From positions 1 through 64,000 of the forward strand of contig JAWLCV010000008.1 of NCBI GenBank assembly GCA_041686955.1: a stretch of DNA of 64,000 nucleotides. Reading direction: 5' to 3'. This DNA comes from UBA7803 sp041686955. GTDB taxonomy: Bacteria; Pseudomonadota; Gammaproteobacteria; Pseudomonadales; Azotimanducaceae. Positions within the stretch are counted from its first letter, which is position 1. Every line of letters begins with the position of its first letter. The notes below the pieces were generated by a model that was not told the origin of the DNA, made no database searches, and saw only the letters and a list, made by a program, of their open reading frames with translations. The position numbers were made by a program, and so were the translations under genes. This document shows positions 46,740 to 54,615 of the stretch, in pieces.

Positions 46740-47252
46740 CCCGGAGACATGGGTAACGTTCTATACCGAAGACATGGGTAACACCTTCGGTAGGAACGGA
46801 TTCTTCGCCGGTTCGACTCGGTTCTCGTCCTGGTCGAAGAAGCCAAGATCATACCCCATAAAGCTGACCAGCCAGATCTTCTCGCTCACTTCCCGGATTC
46901 CACGATTTGATTGGCCATGGCACGGCTGAGGCTGATCTTTCGCTTGCCGAGGCAGATGCGGCCGCAGTTGGTGACGCGGGCGGTTCGGTCGTGGAAGGGG
47001 TACTCGGGTTCCTCAGGAGGCCTGTACACCCGGGATGAGGGTGTATACAGCTCGCCGGGATACTTCATGCCGAGCGCCTGATGGGGCCGGGGCACACGGT
47101 TGCCATGGCGTCCCCGTCGAGGAGGCGGGCGACAAACTTGAGTCGTTCTTCCATGCGGTCACACTCCTTCCAGGGCATTTGGTTCTCCCCCCCCAAATGC
47201 CGGTGATTGTGTAACCCATGTCTCCGGTATGAAGTGTTACCTATGTGTCGGG
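46740..47252 (-). mobile_element. Internally deleted IS481-family element
   Basis: Left end CCCGGAGACATGGGTAAC (46740-46757) and right end, read inwards, CCCGACACATAGGTAAC (47252-47236) are imperfect inverted repeats. Each end has a second internal copy of GACATGGGTAAC-like sequence (46766-46782 and 47211-47227). Only about 510 bp remain, holding the first and last parts of an IS481-type transposase. No target-site duplication is evident. Confidence 0.8.
46761..47178 (-). pseudogene. Truncated, frameshifted IS481 transposase
   Basis: On the minus strand ATG 47178 begins MPWKECDRMEERLKF, the N-terminus of IS481 transposases. About 28 residues later the frame is broken by a large internal deletion and resumes in another frame with RPHQALGMKYPGELYTPSSRVYRP...CGRICLGKRKISLSRA, the conserved C-terminal part. 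A further shift near 46890 changes the frame to REVSEKIWLVSFMGYDLGFFD and the gene ends at TAG 46761. The DDE catalytic core is missing, so the protein is non-functional. Confidence 0.85.
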
Positions 47253-47291
47253 AAGCTCACGCCTTGCAGAAACCGGTTCCCCTCCGCCCCA

Positions 47292-47807
47292 TCAGCGAGG
47301 CCGTAGCATTGCCTCTATCGTTTGGCGAATCCGGTGCAGTTTGTCGGTCTCCGCGTCGAGAATGGTGGCCAGGGCAGTGACGGCGTGAATGGCGCGTTCG
47401 CCGGCGGCGTCGGAGCCCGCTCGACCTGCGGAACGGGACAGCACCCCTTCCAGGTCGACCAGGGCTTTCTGCAACAGCCGCTCCCTGAACAGCACCTTCT
47501 GGACCTGAACGGCCGCCTTGGCTGCGATGTCCGAGGTGCCGGGATGTGCGGTCGTGCCGTAGACGTGGCCGCAGCTTTCGATGATCGTCCGGGCGACGCC
47601 GATCTCTTTTTCCTTCGTTTCGATGCTCGTGCGGAAGGCCTTGGTCATGCCGGCGAGGGCGGCGCGAATCTCCGGAGCGAAGGTTCGGGATTGCGCCATG
47701 GTTCGGACTGCATCGGCCGCCTGGAGCCGGACGGCCGCCAGGTCACGCCCCATGTCTGCGAGCTGCCTTGCAGCCGCAACGAAATCATCGACTACCGACT
47801 CCGCCAA
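47292..47807 (-). CDS. Helical protein of unknown function
   Basis: 171 residues, almost wholly alpha-helical with Ala/Arg/Glu heptads (coiled-coil tendency), no signal or membrane segment, one cysteine. Start TTG 47807 with AGGAGG about 9 bases upstream. No family recognised. It stands alone between the IS remnant and the diguanylate cyclase gene; possibly cargo or a phasin-like or chemotaxis-like helical protein, but nothing in the sequence decides. Confidence 0.55.
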   Translation of the reverse strand: MAESVVDDFVAAARQLADMGRDLAAVRLQAADAVRTMAQSRTFAPEIRAALAGMTKAFRTSIETKEKEIGVARTIIESCGHVYGTTAHPGTSDIAAKAAVQVQKVLFRERLLQKALVDLEGVLSRSAGRAGSDAAGERAIHAVTALATILDAETDKLHRIRQTIEAMLRPR

Positions 47808-47904
47808 CTTCCCGACCCTCCTCGGTCAGACTACTTGCGTTTCGGCTAGTGTACCGGCTCTCCTCCCACGGTGCCGGCAATGCCCAGAGTGGGCGCGGAG
47901 CGGG

Positions 47905-49053
47905 CTACGGCGTCGCGGCGTCGAGCAGCGAGCTCTCCTGCCACACGGCTACCTGATTGCGGCCGTTTCGCTTCGCCGCGTAGAGCGCCGCGTCGGCGCG
48001 GCCCAGGGTGGTTTCGATCCGCTCTCCCGGGTGGTGCTCGGCGAGGCCGATGGAGACGGTGACCGGTTGGGCGGTGGGCAGCACGGTCAGCGGCAGGTCC
48101 GCCACCGCCTGACGCATGCGTTCCAGCACGGCTTCCCCACCCGTGAGGGACGTTTCCGGCAGGATGACGAGGAATTCCTCGCCGCCGAACCGGGCGACGA
48201 AATCCCCTTCGCGCAGCCCCGCCTTCATGGTCTCGCCGAGCAGCTTGAGCACCTCGTCGCCCGCCTGGTGGCCGTGGCGGTCGTTGACCTGCTTGAAGTG
48301 GTCCACGTCGAGCAGGGCCACGCACAGGCCGTCGCCGTCGACCCGGCGACGCTCGCTGCGGCCGAGCTCCTGCTGAAGCTGACGCATGGCCGTGTGGCGG
48401 TTGGGCAGCCGGGTGAGGGGATCCCGGCTCGCCAGCTCCTCGAGCTCGCCGAGGGTGGCCACCAGGGAGGCGTTCTTCTCCCGCAGCATGCGCTTGAGCC
48501 CGGCGATGAAGCTGCCGAGCAGCGCCGTTTGTGTCAGCACCAGTGCGTAGCAGATCACGACCAGCACCTCGGCCGGCAGATCCACCCGCTCCGGCGCGGT
48601 GTAAGTGAGGGCCAGCAGGGTGAGCAGGTAGCTCAGCAGCATGGTGGCGCCCAGGGTCAGCATCTGGCGGAACTCGAAGACCAGCAGGCCGTAGAGCATG
48701 GCCACCGTAGCCAGCAGCAGGAACGCCACCCGAACCGTGGGATCGCTGACGTGATACATGATGTAGGCCGCTGCCGCGAGGGAGCTCACCACCAGCGGTG
48801 CCGTGAGGCTCGGATCCCGGAACCGGAGGTTGACGTTGCCGAGCACCAGTAGCAGGGCCAGCGCGTTCACCGCGGTGACGGCCATCACATAGTGAACCAC
48901 CCGCTCGCCGTCCAGGAAGCCCAGCAGCCAGGCGGAGATCACGACCAGGGCGGTGCAGGCGTAGGACGCGCAGCCGCCGAGGATACGCCTGATCCTCAGA
49001 CGCTGAGCGGCCGCCACGTCGGTGGCGACGTCCGGTTTCGCCTCCTGTTCCAT
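47905..49053 (-). CDS. Membrane-bound diguanylate cyclase (GGDEF)
   Basis: 382 residues. Six hydrophobic segments (about residues 25-175), a coiled linker, then a GGDEF domain with active-site GGEEF at residues 290-294 and an inhibitory RxxD site (REGD) five residues before it, so product feedback is expected. Makes cyclic di-GMP from GTP. The open frame continues well upstream of ATG 49053, but the extra sequence is antisense to the response-regulator gene and is excluded. Divergent from that gene. Confidence 0.92.
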   Translation of the reverse strand: MEQEAKPDVATDVAAAQRLRIRRILGGCASYACTALVVISAWLLGFLDGERVVHYVMAVTAVNALALLLVLGNVNLRFRDPSLTAPLVVSSLAAAAYIMYHVSDPTVRVAFLLLATVAMLYGLLVFEFRQMLTLGATMLLSYLLTLLALTYTAPERVDLPAEVLVVICYALVLTQTALLGSFIAGLKRMLREKNASLVATLGELEELASRDPLTRLPNRHTAMRQLQQELGRSERRRVDGDGLCVALLDVDHFKQVNDRHGHQAGDEVLKLLGETMKAGLREGDFVARFGGEEFLVILPETSLTGGEAVLERMRQAVADLPLTVLPTAQPVTVSIGLAEHHPGERIETTLGRADAALYAAKRNGRNQVAVWQESSLLDAATP

Positions 49054-49182
49054 TTCATGACCATAGCCGACCGGTGCGGCGGCACGGCGGTGAGCGCTCG
49101 GCCGCGTGACCGGGTTCACGGCCGAAGGACCGAATGGGACCGGAGTGGGCGCATTTTGGTCAATTTGCCTGGCTGCGACTAA

Positions 49183-49205
49183 CCTTCGCAGCGAAGTTGC
49201 GAAGG
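49183..49205. promoter_or_regulatory. Inverted repeat before the response-regulator gene
   Basis: CCTTCGCA and TGCGAAGG are perfect 8-base arms around a 7-base spacer, 14 bases upstream of GTG 49219. It could be an operator for an autoregulated NarL/LuxR-type regulator or a leader stem-loop. Confidence 0.45.
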
Positions 49206-49218
49206 GGAGTCGCCTCGA

Positions 49219-49863
49219 GTGGGAAAGTGCCGGGCGGTGCTTGTCGACGATCACGTGGTGTTTCGTGAGGCCCTCGCCAAAGGGCTGGAGCTCACCGGGC
49301 TGGTGGACGTGGTGGGGCAGGCGGGCACGTCGGCCGAATGCCTCGGCGTGCTCGCGGATTGCCGGCCCGACGTGCTGGTGCTCGATCTCGCGTTGCCCGG
49401 ACGTGGCGGTGCGGAAGTGCTGGATCAGGTGCGGAAGCGCTGCCCCGGGGTGGCCGTGCTGATTCTCAGCTCGCATCCGCCCGATCAGTTCGTGGCCAGA
49501 TTGATTCGTCAGGGAGCATCCGGGTACCTGCACAAGAGCTGCTCCCTGCAGCGGGTGGTGAGCGCCATCGATCGGGTCAACGGCGGCCGCCTGGTCATCG
49601 ACGAGGACCTGGCGGAGATCATCGCCCGGCAGTCGGGTCCGAGCGCCGAGCGGTGCCCCCACGAGCAGCTCTCCAGCCGGGAGTTCCAGGTGATGTCGCG
49701 GCTGGTCGGCGGAGCGAGGCTGTCCGCCATCGCTACGGAGATGAACCTCAGCGTCAAAACCATCAGCACCTACCGTAAGCGGGTGCTGGAAAAGCTCGGC
49801 ATCACCACCAACTCGGAGCTGGTCAGCTACGCCATCCGTCATTCACTGACCGACTATACTTGA
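49219..49863 (+). CDS. NarL/LuxR-family response regulator
   Basis: 214 residues. Receiver domain with acidic pocket VDDH, phospho-acceptor Asp in VLVLDLALPG (about residue 57) and Lys in YLHKS. C-terminal LuxR-type helix-turn-helix LSSREFQVMSRLVGGARLSAIATEMNLSVKTISTYRKRVLEKLG. Start GTG 49219. It heads a five-gene run of signalling genes on the plus strand. Confidence 0.93.
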   Translation: MGKCRAVLVDDHVVFREALAKGLELTGLVDVVGQAGTSAECLGVLADCRPDVLVLDLALPGRGGAEVLDQVRKRCPGVAVLILSSHPPDQFVARLIRQGASGYLHKSCSLQRVVSAIDRVNGGRLVIDEDLAEIIARQSGPSAERCPHEQLSSREFQVMSRLVGGARLSAIATEMNLSVKTISTYRKRVLEKLGITTNSELVSYAIRHSLTDYT

Positions 49864-49880
49864 GGGTCAGTGGGGCGAGC

Positions 49881-50453
49881 ATGTTGAATCCCGAGCAGTT
49901 CGTGTATTCGTTGGAACGGTCCAACGTGGTCGTGCTGGTGGTCGACGCCGAGGACACCATCGTTCATGCCGGCGCGGATTTCGCAGCCATGGAGGGGCAG
50001 TCGTTCACGGCGCTGTTTCCCCGCGGCGAGCGGGTGAAGGCGCAGCGGCTGCTGCGCAAGGCCCGGGGCCAGCAGGAGGTGTCCCTGCTGTTCCGCGGCT
50101 CCCTGGACTCGTTCAACGACACGCCGCTGACCCTGCTGCTGGGGCCGCTGTCGGACGGCGAGGAAAGCGGCAAGGTGTTCTGCATGCTGATCAACTGGCG
50201 CGGCCGCGCGCAGAGCCCGGAGTCGGTGGGATCCGAGCTGCTTTCGGGGGTGCGCTCCATTCACCGCCTCTCCAACCGGGTGGCGGCCATGCGGCTCAAC
50301 GCCGAGATCGCCGACCAGGCATTGAGTGGCGACGACGTGAGCTTCGCCGACGTGCGCGACACCATCGCCAGCATCGCCGACATCGCCCGCTCCATCGAGC
50401 AGGACCTGATGCGCCTCGCGCCGTACCTGAACGTCATGGACGGCGAATGCTGA
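49881..50453 (+). CDS. PAS-like / helical-bundle signalling protein
   Basis: 190 residues. Residues 1-110 read as a PAS-like sensor (VVLVVDAEDTIVHAGADFAAMEGQSFTALFP). Residues 115-185 are helical, containing a candidate phosphorylatable histidine in SIHRLSNRVAAMRLNAEIAD, reminiscent of the H-box helices of histidine kinases, but there is no ATP-binding domain. It may be a phosphotransfer or dimerisation protein linking the neighbours. ATG 49881; its stop overlaps the next ATG. Role inferred from context only. Confidence 0.55.
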   Translation: MLNPEQFVYSLERSNVVVLVVDAEDTIVHAGADFAAMEGQSFTALFPRGERVKAQRLLRKARGQQEVSLLFRGSLDSFNDTPLTLLLGPLSDGEESGKVFCMLINWRGRAQSPESVGSELLSGVRSIHRLSNRVAAMRLNAEIADQALSGDDVSFADVRDTIASIADIARSIEQDLMRLAPYLNVMDGEC

Positions 50454-50851
50454 TGCAGCCCGATCGGCGCGCGGGCAGCACGGTGCTGGTGGTGGACGAC
50501 GATTCGGCCATCCGCAGCGTCATCGAGCGTCTCCTTCGCCGGCAGCAGATCGACGTGCTGGCGGCAGGGGACGTAGACGAGGCCCTGGCAGTCCTGGAAC
50601 GGAGATCGGACGTCCAGGTGCTGCTGGTGGATCTGGTTCTGGCCGGCGGCGAGAGCGGTGAGGCCATCGTACGCCGGGCCCGGGAGCTGTATCCCGCCAT
50701 CCAGTATGCGTACATCAGTGGGCACGCCGGCGAGGCCATCGCGGGCGTGGAAGACGAAGATGTGGACGTGCGGCTCTTGCGCAAGCCTTTCAAAGGCGAG
50801 GAACTGCTGCGCGTCATCGACCTCTGCCTCGCGAACGCGGCCTCGTCCTGA
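50453..50851 (+). CDS. Stand-alone response-regulator receiver domain (1)
   Basis: 132 residues, receiver only. Acidic pair VVDDDS, phospho-acceptor Asp in LLVDLVLAGG, Ser/Thr position YISGH and Lys in LLRKPFKG. No output domain, so it probably acts by protein contact or as a phosphate sink. ATG 50453 (ATG 50447 possible) overlaps the previous stop. Confidence 0.88.
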   Translation: MQPDRRAGSTVLVVDDDSAIRSVIERLLRRQQIDVLAAGDVDEALAVLERRSDVQVLLVDLVLAGGESGEAIVRRARELYPAIQYAYISGHAGEAIAGVEDEDVDVRLLRKPFKGEELLRVIDLCLANAASS

Positions 50852-50891
50852 CGGCGGGGGCGCCGCCGTGGGCGTTCGAGACAGGTAGTAC

Positions 50892-51287
50892 ATGAGCAAC
50901 GCGTCACGGTCCGGCGGCGAACGCCGCGCATTCGTCATCGAGGACAACGAGCAGGTGAGGCGCCTGGCGGTGGTATTTCTGTCGCGTCTCGGGTTCGAGG
51001 TCGCTCACGCCGAGGACTCCCGGTCCGCAAGGGAGCGGTTCGAGCCGGGCCGCTACGACCTGCTGTTCAGCGACGTGATCCTCCCCGACGGCAACGGCTA
51101 CGAGTTGGCGGAAGCCCTGCTGCGGGAAGACCCGGAGGTACGGGTGCTGCTCACTTCCGGGTACGTGGGGGTGATCGCCGAGCGCCTGTCCGAGCGTGCC
51201 CGCTCGTGGCCCCTGCTTTCCAAGCCCTTCCGGTTCAAGGAGCTCGAGCGGATGGTGGGCGAGCTCATGGCGGCGGGGGAGGCGTGA
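50892..51287 (+). CDS. Stand-alone response-regulator receiver domain (2)
   Basis: 131 residues, receiver only. Acidic residues in VIEDNEQ, Asp in LLFSDVILPDGNGYELAE, LLTSGY and Lys in LLSKPFRFKEL. It is of the type usually fused to the C-terminus of the kinase that follows; here the stop overlaps the kinase start by one base, so it looks like a split hybrid kinase. Confidence 0.9.
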   Translation: MSNASRSGGERRAFVIEDNEQVRRLAVVFLSRLGFEVAHAEDSRSARERFEPGRYDLLFSDVILPDGNGYELAEALLREDPEVRVLLTSGYVGVIAERLSERARSWPLLSKPFRFKELERMVGELMAAGEA

Positions 51288-52801
51288 TGCAGGCGGATCG
51301 GCTGCTGGCGGAAGTCCTGCACAGCATGAACGAGGCTCTCGTGGTGGCGCGCGCGGACGGCCGCATCGCGGTATTCAACGAGGGCGCAGAGCGCATGTTC
51401 GGGTACCGGAAGGCCGACGTCCTCGGCAAGCCGCTGGAGATGCTGATCCCGCCGGCGAGCCGGGCGGCCCACGAGCAGTACGTTGCGGTTTTCGCCCGGG
51501 GCAAGGAACCCCGGCGTTTCATGACGGGCAGGCCCGACATCAAGGGGCTGCGGCGCGACGGCACCACCTTCGACGCCGAGGCCTCCATCAGCCGGTTCTC
51601 CCACGAAGGCGAAACCTTCCTGGTCGCCGTGGTGCAGGATCTCTCCGCGCTGAGGCGCCTGCGGGAGATCGAGCGCTCGCTCACCAATGCGCAGCGCATG
51701 GCGAGCCTCGGCAACTGGGAGTGGAACATCGAGACCGGCGAGTTGTGGTGGTCGGACGAGATCTACCGGATCTTCGGCCAGAGCCCGCGAAGCGCCGCCG
51801 TGACCTACGATGCCTTCCTGCAGACCGTGCACCCGGACGATCGGGACCTGCTGCAGCAGGCCGTGGACGAGGCGCTCTACAGCGGCGCGGAGTACGACCT
51901 GGAGCACCGCATCGTGCGCCCGGACGGCAGTGTGCGCACGGTGCGGGAGCAGGGGGAGGTGGTGTTCGAAGGCGGCCGCGCGGTGCGCATGACCGGCCTG
52001 GTCCACGACATCACCGATCGCATCCTCATGGAGGCGCGGCTTCGACAGGCACAGAAGCTGGAGACCCTGGGACGTCTGACCGGGGGAATCGCTCACGATT
52101 TCAACAACCTGCTGACCGTGGTGATGGGTAACCTCGAGATCGCCCAGGGCGAGCTGGGCGAGGGGCACGCGGTGACGGAGTTCATCGACGAAGCCCTGCG
52201 CGCGGTGGAGCTGGCGTCGTCTCTCACCGAGCGCCTGCTGGTGTTCTCCCGGCGCCAGAACCTGCGGCCGGAGACGGTGCAGCTCGACAAGATGCTGGAG
52301 AGCATTCGTCCCATGCTGCAGCGCACGGCCGGCGACGCGGTGCGCCTGGAGCTGATCAGCGGCGAGCGTCTCTGGAGCTGCGTCGCCGACCCCAACCAGC
52401 TCAAGACGGTGATCCTGAACATGGTGATCAACGCAAGAGACGCCATGCCCGGGGGCGGCACGCTGACCGTGCGAATCGACAACGTCACCTTGAGTGTCAG
52501 CGACGCGCGGGAGAAGCTGAACGCCTCCCCGGGGGACTACCTGAGGCTCAGCATCGCCGATACCGGCGAAGGCATGACGCCCAGCGTGCAGGAACGGGTG
52601 TTCGAGCCGTTCTTCACCACCAAGGCCCAGGGCCGCGGCACGGGACTGGGCCTCTCCACCGCCTACGGGTTCGTCACCCAGTCCGGAGGCTTCATCGAGA
52701 TCGACAGCGAGCCCGGCCGGGGCACCACCTTCCATCTCCACCTGCCCCGCGCCGCGGCGCGGGACGGTCTGGGGCGGCAAAGGGCCATGGCCTCACGTTG
52801 A
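51287..52801 (+). CDS. PAS-PAS sensor histidine kinase
   Basis: 504 residues, no membrane segment, so cytoplasmic. Two PAS domains (about 1-125 and 140-260), HisKA with phospho-acceptor His in LTGGIAHDFNNLLTVVMGN, and HATPase_c with NMVINARDAMPGG, DTGEGM and GRGTGLGLS. This class (HD-F-N-N-L-L) usually carries a C-terminal receiver; this copy ends without one, but a receiver gene overlaps its start. Confidence 0.94.
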   Translation: MQADRLLAEVLHSMNEALVVARADGRIAVFNEGAERMFGYRKADVLGKPLEMLIPPASRAAHEQYVAVFARGKEPRRFMTGRPDIKGLRRDGTTFDAEASISRFSHEGETFLVAVVQDLSALRRLREIERSLTNAQRMASLGNWEWNIETGELWWSDEIYRIFGQSPRSAAVTYDAFLQTVHPDDRDLLQQAVDEALYSGAEYDLEHRIVRPDGSVRTVREQGEVVFEGGRAVRMTGLVHDITDRILMEARLRQAQKLETLGRLTGGIAHDFNNLLTVVMGNLEIAQGELGEGHAVTEFIDEALRAVELASSLTERLLVFSRRQNLRPETVQLDKMLESIRPMLQRTAGDAVRLELISGERLWSCVADPNQLKTVILNMVINARDAMPGGGTLTVRIDNVTLSVSDAREKLNASPGDYLRLSIADTGEGMTPSVQERVFEPFFTTKAQGRGTGLGLSTAYGFVTQSGGFIEIDSEPGRGTTFHLHLPRAAARDGLGRQRAMASR

Positions 52802-52879
52802 TCAGCCGTAGCCGTCGCATTGCGGGCGCGGGGGTGCCACGGCTATAGTCTCGGCAAGCGCACACAGGGGAAGCAGACG

Positions 52880-53767
52880 ATGGCCGCCCGCGCAATGGCT
52901 TCCGGCACCATCTCCTTCGGGCTGGTGTCCATCCCCGTCAAGCTCTTTTCCACCGTCGACACCACCCGTTCCATCCGGTTCAACTACCTCACCCCCGACG
53001 GCGCGCGGGTAAAGCAGCAGTACGTACGCGCGGGCGACGGCGAGCCGGTGGAGAGGGAGGAGCTGGTGCAGGGCTACGAGTTCGCGAAAGGTCAGTTCGT
53101 CATCTTCGACAAGGATGAGCTGAAGGCGCTGCAGGCCACCGCGACCAACGAAATCGACATTCAGGAATTCGTCCCCCTGGATCGGGTCGACCGGCTCTAC
53201 ATAGACCGGGTGTATTACCTGGGGCCGGACAAGGGGGCGGCCCGCCCTTACCACCTCTTGAAAGCGGCGTTGCAGCGGACGGGACGGGCCGCGCTGGCCA
53301 GGTACGCGACCCGGGGCAAGAGCTATCTGGTTCTGCTGCGGCCCATGCACGAGGGGCTCGTCATGGAGCAGCTCAAGCACGCCGACGAGCTGCGGCCGCT
53401 GGCCGACGTGCCCCTGGAGGTCACCGCGGTGGCGGAAACCGAGCTCGATCTGGCCATTCGCATCATCGAGCAGCGCATGAGCGATGCCTTCGAGCCGGAC
53501 AAGTACGAAGACGAGGTCCGCAAACGATTCGAGGCGGCCATCGAGCGGAAAGTGGAGGGCAAGGAAGTCGCCATGCCGCGGGAGGCCGAGCCGGAAGCCA
53601 AGATCATCGACCTGATGGAAGCCTTGAAGGCTTCGGTGGCGGAAGAGGCGAGAGCGCGCGGAGCGGCCCGGTCACCCGCGCGGCCGGAGCGGCGGCCGGC
53701 GAAGCGGGCGCCGCGAAAGCGGGCGGCGGCCAAGCCGGCGAAACGGTCCAAGCGGAACAGCGGATGA
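52880..53767 (+). CDS. ku: Ku protein for non-homologous end joining
   Basis: 295 residues. Ku core with the N-terminal ASGTISFGLVSIPVKLFS, the bridge region FNYLTPDG...VKQQY and GPDKGAARPYHLLKAAL. A C-terminal lysine/arginine-rich tail of about 40 residues (KRAPRKRAAAKPAKRSKR) gives DNA affinity. It binds DNA ends and recruits ligase LigD; no ligD is in this window. ATG 52880 lies just after a GGGGAAG Shine-Dalgarno. It overlaps the MerR-TPR gene by four bases. Confidence 0.95.
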   Translation: MAARAMASGTISFGLVSIPVKLFSTVDTTRSIRFNYLTPDGARVKQQYVRAGDGEPVEREELVQGYEFAKGQFVIFDKDELKALQATATNEIDIQEFVPLDRVDRLYIDRVYYLGPDKGAARPYHLLKAALQRTGRAALARYATRGKSYLVLLRPMHEGLVMEQLKHADELRPLADVPLEVTAVAETELDLAIRIIEQRMSDAFEPDKYEDEVRKRFEAAIERKVEGKEVAMPREAEPEAKIIDLMEALKASVAEEARARGAARSPARPERRPAKRAPRKRAAAKPAKRSKRNSG

Positions 53768-54609
53768 CACGTCGGATGACCCGTTACACCACCCGACACG
53801 TCGCGGAGCTCATGGGGCTGACACCGGATCAAGTGCGCCACTACATCCGCCGGGGACTGATCACGCCGGGGCGGGGGGCCGCCGGGGAGTACCGGTTGGG
53901 GTTTCAGGACCTGGTGCTGCTGCGGACGGCCAAGGGGTTGCGGGACGCCCGGGTATCGCCGCGGCGGGCCTTCTCGGCCCTCGTTCGATTACGCCAGACG
54001 CTGGGGGAGGCGCGCTCCCTGACCTCGCTCAGGATCGTCGCCGTGGGCGGGGCGGTCATGGTACGGGAGCGGGATGGCCTGTGGAGCCCGGAGGACGGGC
54101 AAGGCCAGCTCGATTTCTCCGTGGAGGCGTTGGCCGGGGAGGTGGCGGCGCTGCGCCTCCGGGAATTCACCGGCGTCGGTGCGGACGGCGCCCACGAGGG
54201 AGAGCTCGGGAGCGACCACTGGTTCAATCTGGGGGTCGACCTGGAAGAGCTGGACCCGGAGCGGGCTCAGGCGGCGTATGAGGTCGCCCTGGATCTCGAC
54301 CCGGACAACGCGGACGCTCACGTCAACCTGGGCCGCCTGCTGCAGTGCCTGGGGCGGATGGACGAGGCCAAAGAGCACTACCAGCGGGCCCTGGCCCGCC
54401 AGCCGGATCACCAGGTGGCGCTCTACAACCTGGGCACCGTGTTCGACGAGCACGACCAGCTCGAGGCTGCCGTCGAGTGTTATTCCCGGGCGGACGGCGT
54501 AGCGGACGCCCACTACAACCTCTGCCGCATTTTCGAGCTTCGGGGCGACCGCCTGGCGGCGCTTCGCCACTTGCGGCGCTACCAGCAACTGACGGGCCGC
54601 GATGGATGA
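53764..54609 (+). CDS. MerR-type DNA-binding protein fused to TPR repeats
   Basis: 281 residues. N-terminal MerR-like winged helix (YTTRHVAELMGLTPDQVRHYIRRGLITPGRG...GEYRLGFQDLVLLR, about 5-60), an intervening 100-residue segment, then at least three tetratricopeptide repeats (about 160-270; e.g. ALDLDPDNADAHVNLGRLLQCLGRMDEAKEHY). No effector-binding cysteines of classical MerR. Overlap with ku indicates co-expression; it may regulate or scaffold the DNA-repair system. Confidence 0.85.
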   Translation: MTRRMTRYTTRHVAELMGLTPDQVRHYIRRGLITPGRGAAGEYRLGFQDLVLLRTAKGLRDARVSPRRAFSALVRLRQTLGEARSLTSLRIVAVGGAVMVRERDGLWSPEDGQGQLDFSVEALAGEVAALRLREFTGVGADGAHEGELGSDHWFNLGVDLEELDPERAQAAYEVALDLDPDNADAHVNLGRLLQCLGRMDEAKEHYQRALARQPDHQVALYNLGTVFDEHDQLEAAVECYSRADGVADAHYNLCRIFELRGDRLAALRHLRRYQQLTGRDG

Positions 54610-54615
54610 ATATCC

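Noticed and set aside
47013..47219. 68-codon minus-strand frame next to the IS remnant
   Set aside because: It is an out-of-frame reading over the IS end and the deleted transposase; the true transposase fragments are in other frames.
46646..47252. Integrative element using tRNA-Val as att site
   Set aside because: No integrase gene and no repeat of the tRNA 3' end downstream; the adjacent sequence is an IS481 remnant.
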